A model generated the notes under the pieces. That model was not told the origin of the DNA. It worked only from the letters and a program-made list of their open reading frames with translations, and made no database searches. A stretch of DNA of 23,404 nt from an uncultured Bacilli bacterium (GTDB lineage Bacteria; Bacillota_I; Bacilli_A; RF39; UBA660), in the NCBI GenBank assembly GCA_949280095.1, contig CASDHD010000006.1, positions 1 through 23,404 of the forward strand, read 5' to 3'. Position 1 is the first letter of the stretch, and the number at the start of each line of letters is the position of its first letter. Shown here one piece after another: positions 23,329 to 23,404 of the stretch. The position numbers were made by a program, and so were the translations under genes.

Positions 23329-23404
23329 ATGAAAAAAGAACAGCAAGCCGGGGGGGGGGCTTAAATAATAAACCCTCAAACAAAAGAAAGATAACAATAC
23401 TGGT
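23329..23404 (+). CDS. 5' end of a possible phase-variable gene, out of frame as sequenced (partial)
   Basis: ATG at 23329 sits 25 bases after a good -10 and behind AAAAGGAAA. As sequenced it encodes MKKEQQAGGGA and stops at TAA (23362-23364), because of a run of ten G. With 11 or 8 G the frame reads on through LNNKPSNKRKITIL to the window edge without a stop. The basic stretch KRK followed by ITIL looks like the start of a membrane or signal segment. With nine G it stops after a few codons. The promoter, binding site and open continuation suggest a functional gene currently OFF, or a miscounted homopolymer. The product cannot be named. Confidence 0.45.
23350..23359 (+). repeat. Homopolymeric run of ten G
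   Basis: Ten consecutive G in a sequence that is otherwise very poor in G+C, placed seven codons after a start codon. Runs of this kind are classical slippage-prone contingency repeats. It lies 45 bases from the end of the window, so sequencing or assembly error must be considered. Confidence 0.85.

Overview
This window is AT-rich chromosomal DNA, roughly 30% G+C by eye, from a low-GC Firmicute. A gut-type Bacilli or Mollicutes-adjacent commensal is the best guess. Signs of this are strong AGGAG/AGGTG ribosome binding sites, a T-box leader, and a priA-fmt-rlmN-prpC-prkC-rsgA-rpe block in the order known from Bacillus. Tryptophan is TGG throughout and TGA terminates several genes, so the standard bacterial code applies. 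I see no mobile element, CRISPR array, tRNA or rRNA.

Layout. (1) 1-3490: the tail of an upstream gene, a near-consensus promoter, an isoleucine T-box leader and ileS of the long, eukaryote-like type. (2) 3520-4067: an unrecognised minus-strand protein. (3) 4195-5577: murF. (4) 5723-7047: a two-gene nfeD plus SPFH membrane-organisation operon, followed by about 330 bp holding only decayed coding sequence and a terminator. (5) 7378-9164: a divergent pair, an anchored extracytoplasmic protein (minus) and a family-6 type DNA glycosylase (plus). (6) 9267-13551: a surface operon with its own strong promoter. It holds a prepilin N-terminus separated by a one-base frameshift from a 689-residue Ig-like/lectin-like ectodomain, then a membrane-anchored arylsulfotransferase-like propeller with one apparent active-site substitution. 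(7) 13646-23257: the replication restart, translation and Ser/Thr-kinase block. def and rsmB, expected in this block, are absent; two unrecognised membrane proteins sit at those positions. (8) 23275-23404: a new promoter and start codon followed by a run of ten G that puts the gene out of frame. A tract of 8 or 11 G would open it, which suggests phase variation.

Functionally the window joins translation (IleS, Fmt, RlmN, RsgA), cell wall synthesis and its sensing (MurF; the PrpC/PrkC phosphatase-kinase pair with three PASTA repeats), DNA maintenance (PriA, DNA glycosylase), membrane organisation (NfeD/SPFH) and cell-surface display. Several promoters are an extended -10 only 17-19 bases before the start codon, implying very short leaders. 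The most noteworthy points are the poly-G switch at the right end, the frameshifted pilin-ectodomain gene with its sulfotransferase-like partner, and the substituted def/rsmB slots.
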